Source: Thalassospira tepidiphila MCCC 1A03514 (GTDB lineage Bacteria > Pseudomonadota > Alphaproteobacteria > Rhodospirillales > Thalassospiraceae). Taken from it: 64,000 bases of DNA. This document shows, in pieces, positions 63,021-64,000 of the stretch; position 1 is the stretch's first letter, and each line of letters opens with the position of its first letter. Made by a program: the position numbers and the translations under genes. The DNA lies in contig NZ_JPVZ01000010.1 in NCBI RefSeq assembly GCF_001662875.1, positions 62,001 through 126,000 on the forward strand, written 5' to 3'. The notes beneath the pieces are model-generated. The model worked only from the letters and a program-made list of their open reading frames with translations. It was not told where the DNA came from and made no database searches.

Positions 63021-63078
63021 CACAACCTCCTTATTAAACAAACACAGCACAATTACTTGCACGCTGCTTACCATTCAC

Positions 63079-63103
63079 AACGGATGGTGCGAAAGAATGT
63101 TCC
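63079..63103 (-). promoter_or_regulatory. EcfG-type promoter of the acidic-protein gene
   Basis: On the minus strand GGAAC (63103-63099), 16 bases, CGTT (63082-63079) fits the general-stress promoter exactly, about 60 bases before the start codon at 63020. Confidence 0.7.
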
Positions 63104-63125
63104 AATTGTGTTGATTTTATTTTCT

Positions 63126-63150
63126 GGAACCTTCTGGCGGAATGCACGTT
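63126..63150 (+). promoter_or_regulatory. EcfG-type promoter of dps
   Basis: GGAAC (63126-63130), 16 bases, CGTT (63147-63150) fits the general-stress promoter exactly and reads toward dps, whose start is at 63249. It is back to back with the promoter on the other strand, 22 bases away. Confidence 0.75.
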
Positions 63151-63248
63151 TCATCTGCAAGCGCCCACAATACGAAACGGGGTACAGCGCAATAAAGAAT
63201 GCGCAATCCGATTTCACGGGCACGCTGTAAACAAAAGGAGTTTTAGTT

Positions 63249-63752
63249 ATGGCACATAGCAGTATGCAGACCGTTGCGAAGGAAGTTCCCGTCGAGACTG
63301 GCGTGGACCGCAAGGATCGTCGCGAACTGGCTAAAATGCTGACCAAGATCGTTGGCTCGTCGCATGTACTGTATGCCAAAGTTCGTGGTGTTCACTGGAA
63401 TGTGGTGGGTCCGGCTTTCTATTCGCTCCACAACATGACCGAGGAGCATTACGAGGACCTCAATACCGCGATTGACGATATGGCGGAACGCATCCGCGCC
63501 ATCGGCTTTACGGCGCCAACGGGTCTCAGCGAGATGATGGAAAACTCGTCCATCAAGGATCAGACCAAACTTCTTTCGACCGAAGACATGGTCAAGGAAC
63601 TGGTCGAGGATCATGAAAAAATGGCCCGCCTGCTCCGTGACGGGGTGGCTGCCGCCGAGGAAGTTGATGATGTGAAAACCGCCGACATGCTGACCGAGCG
63701 GATCGGTGTTCACGAAGAAGCAGCATGGATGCTGCGTGCAACGATCTCGTAA
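63249..63752 (+). CDS. dps: Dps-type DNA-protection ferritin
   Basis: The 167-residue miniferritin has an AAAGGAG site. It has the four-helix ferroxidase set VHWNVVGPAF (H49), LHNMTEEHYEDLNTAIDDMAERIRAIG (H61, D76/D77, E80). Dps dodecamers oxidise iron with peroxide and shield DNA. An exact EcfG-type promoter lies 99 bases upstream, consistent with Dps as a classic general-stress gene. A UUCG-capped terminator follows. Confidence 0.95.
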   Translation: MAHSSMQTVAKEVPVETGVDRKDRRELAKMLTKIVGSSHVLYAKVRGVHWNVVGPAFYSLHNMTEEHYEDLNTAIDDMAERIRAIGFTAPTGLSEMMENSSIKDQTKLLSTEDMVKELVEDHEKMARLLRDGVAAAEEVDDVKTADMLTERIGVHEEAAWMLRATIS

Positions 63753-63772
63753 TCATGCCAATATGATATGAT

Positions 63773-63804
63773 GAACCGGCGCCTTCGGGTGCCGGTTCTT
63801 TTTT
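63773..63804 (+). terminator. Terminator after dps
   Basis: GAACCGGCGCC (63773-63783) pairs with GGTGCCGGTTC-type sequence (63788-63798, one G-T pair) around a TTCG tetraloop, followed by six T's. Confidence 0.92.
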
Positions 63805-63828
63805 GTGCCCCCAAAACAACGGTACAGC

Positions 63829-64000
63829 ATGATGAAAAGCTCTGATCTGACCGGCAAGGTCCACTTGCTGCTGACGAAGTCGAAACTCCCCGACGAGTGG
63901 CGTGATAACGGCGCACAGCCGCTGCGCAATGTGTTTGAAGATGCCGGTTACAAGACCGAGCTGACGCTGTGCGATAATCCTGACGTCATCAAGGAACAGA
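63829..64000 (+). CDS. Partial hypothetical protein (5' end only)
   Basis: A frame opens at the ATG at 63829 (MMKSSDLTGKVHLLLTKSKLPDEW) and stays open to the window edge, 57 codons. No strong ribosome site is seen. I do not recognise the family. It lies 76 bases after dps, beyond a terminator. Confidence 0.6.
   Translation, partial: MMKSSDLTGKVHLLLTKSKLPDEWRDNGAQPLRNVFEDAGYKTELTLCDNPDVIKEQ

Noticed and set aside
1-64000. Prophage, transposon or CRISPR content
   Set aside because: No integrase, transposase, phage structural gene, spaced repeat array or tRNA-linked attachment site was seen; only ccdAB is accessory in character.

Overview
The window reads as a piece of the chromosome of a marine alphaproteobacterium. 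Thalassospira or a close relative in Rhodospirillales is my best guess. It rests on general familiarity, a mid-50s G+C impression, plant-type GshA, a PlcP-Agt lipid-remodelling pair and GGAAC/CGTT general-stress promoters; no search was run. Genes are densely packed on both strands. I see no tRNA, rRNA, CRISPR array or insertion sequence.

Left third (0-20 kb): the end of a peptide-binding protein and its DppBCDF transporter; a LysE-type exporter; a DUF985 cupin; a small copper pair (PCuAC chaperone and DUF2946 protein); and fumC. A DeoR regulator then faces a phnD-phnC-phnE-phnE-glpD operon that looks like uptake plus oxidation of glycerol-3-phosphate or a related ester. Next come gshA, rsmE, ubiA, an ETF-beta-type methyltransferase, a tandem DUF4170 protein and, just past 20 kb, ubiD.

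Middle (21-45 kb): a chromosomal ccdAB module, pmbA, and a chemoreceptor. A lipid-kinase gene diverges from a plcP-agt operon, and the space between holds two back-to-back Pho-box-like repeats, consistent with phosphate-starvation replacement of phospholipids by glycolipids. A lipid A operon follows (msbA, a DUF374 acyltransferase, waaA, lpxK, lpxL), then a gamma-glutamyltransferase, an M23 protein, xseA and purD. A btuFCD-like transporter lies downstream of a cobalamin riboswitch and also of a Zur-box-like palindrome.

Right third (46-64 kb): opgD; an AraC regulator divergent from an SDR and an Atu4866-family secreted protein; tadA, a PuuD-like hydrolase, rluB and rsmD; an XRE regulator, an MFS transporter and a beta-lactamase-fold hydrolase; chrA and amn. 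The last 4 kb looks like a general-stress island: an ECF sigma factor followed by a very small soluble anti-sigma-like protein, a ribbon-helix-helix protein, a DedA-like protein, a secreted acidic protein and Dps. Three GGAAC-N16/17-CGTT promoters sit in front of the RHH, acidic-protein and dps genes.

Starts were moved from the longest open frame where a ribosome binding site or family alignment favoured a later codon; this is stated in each entry.
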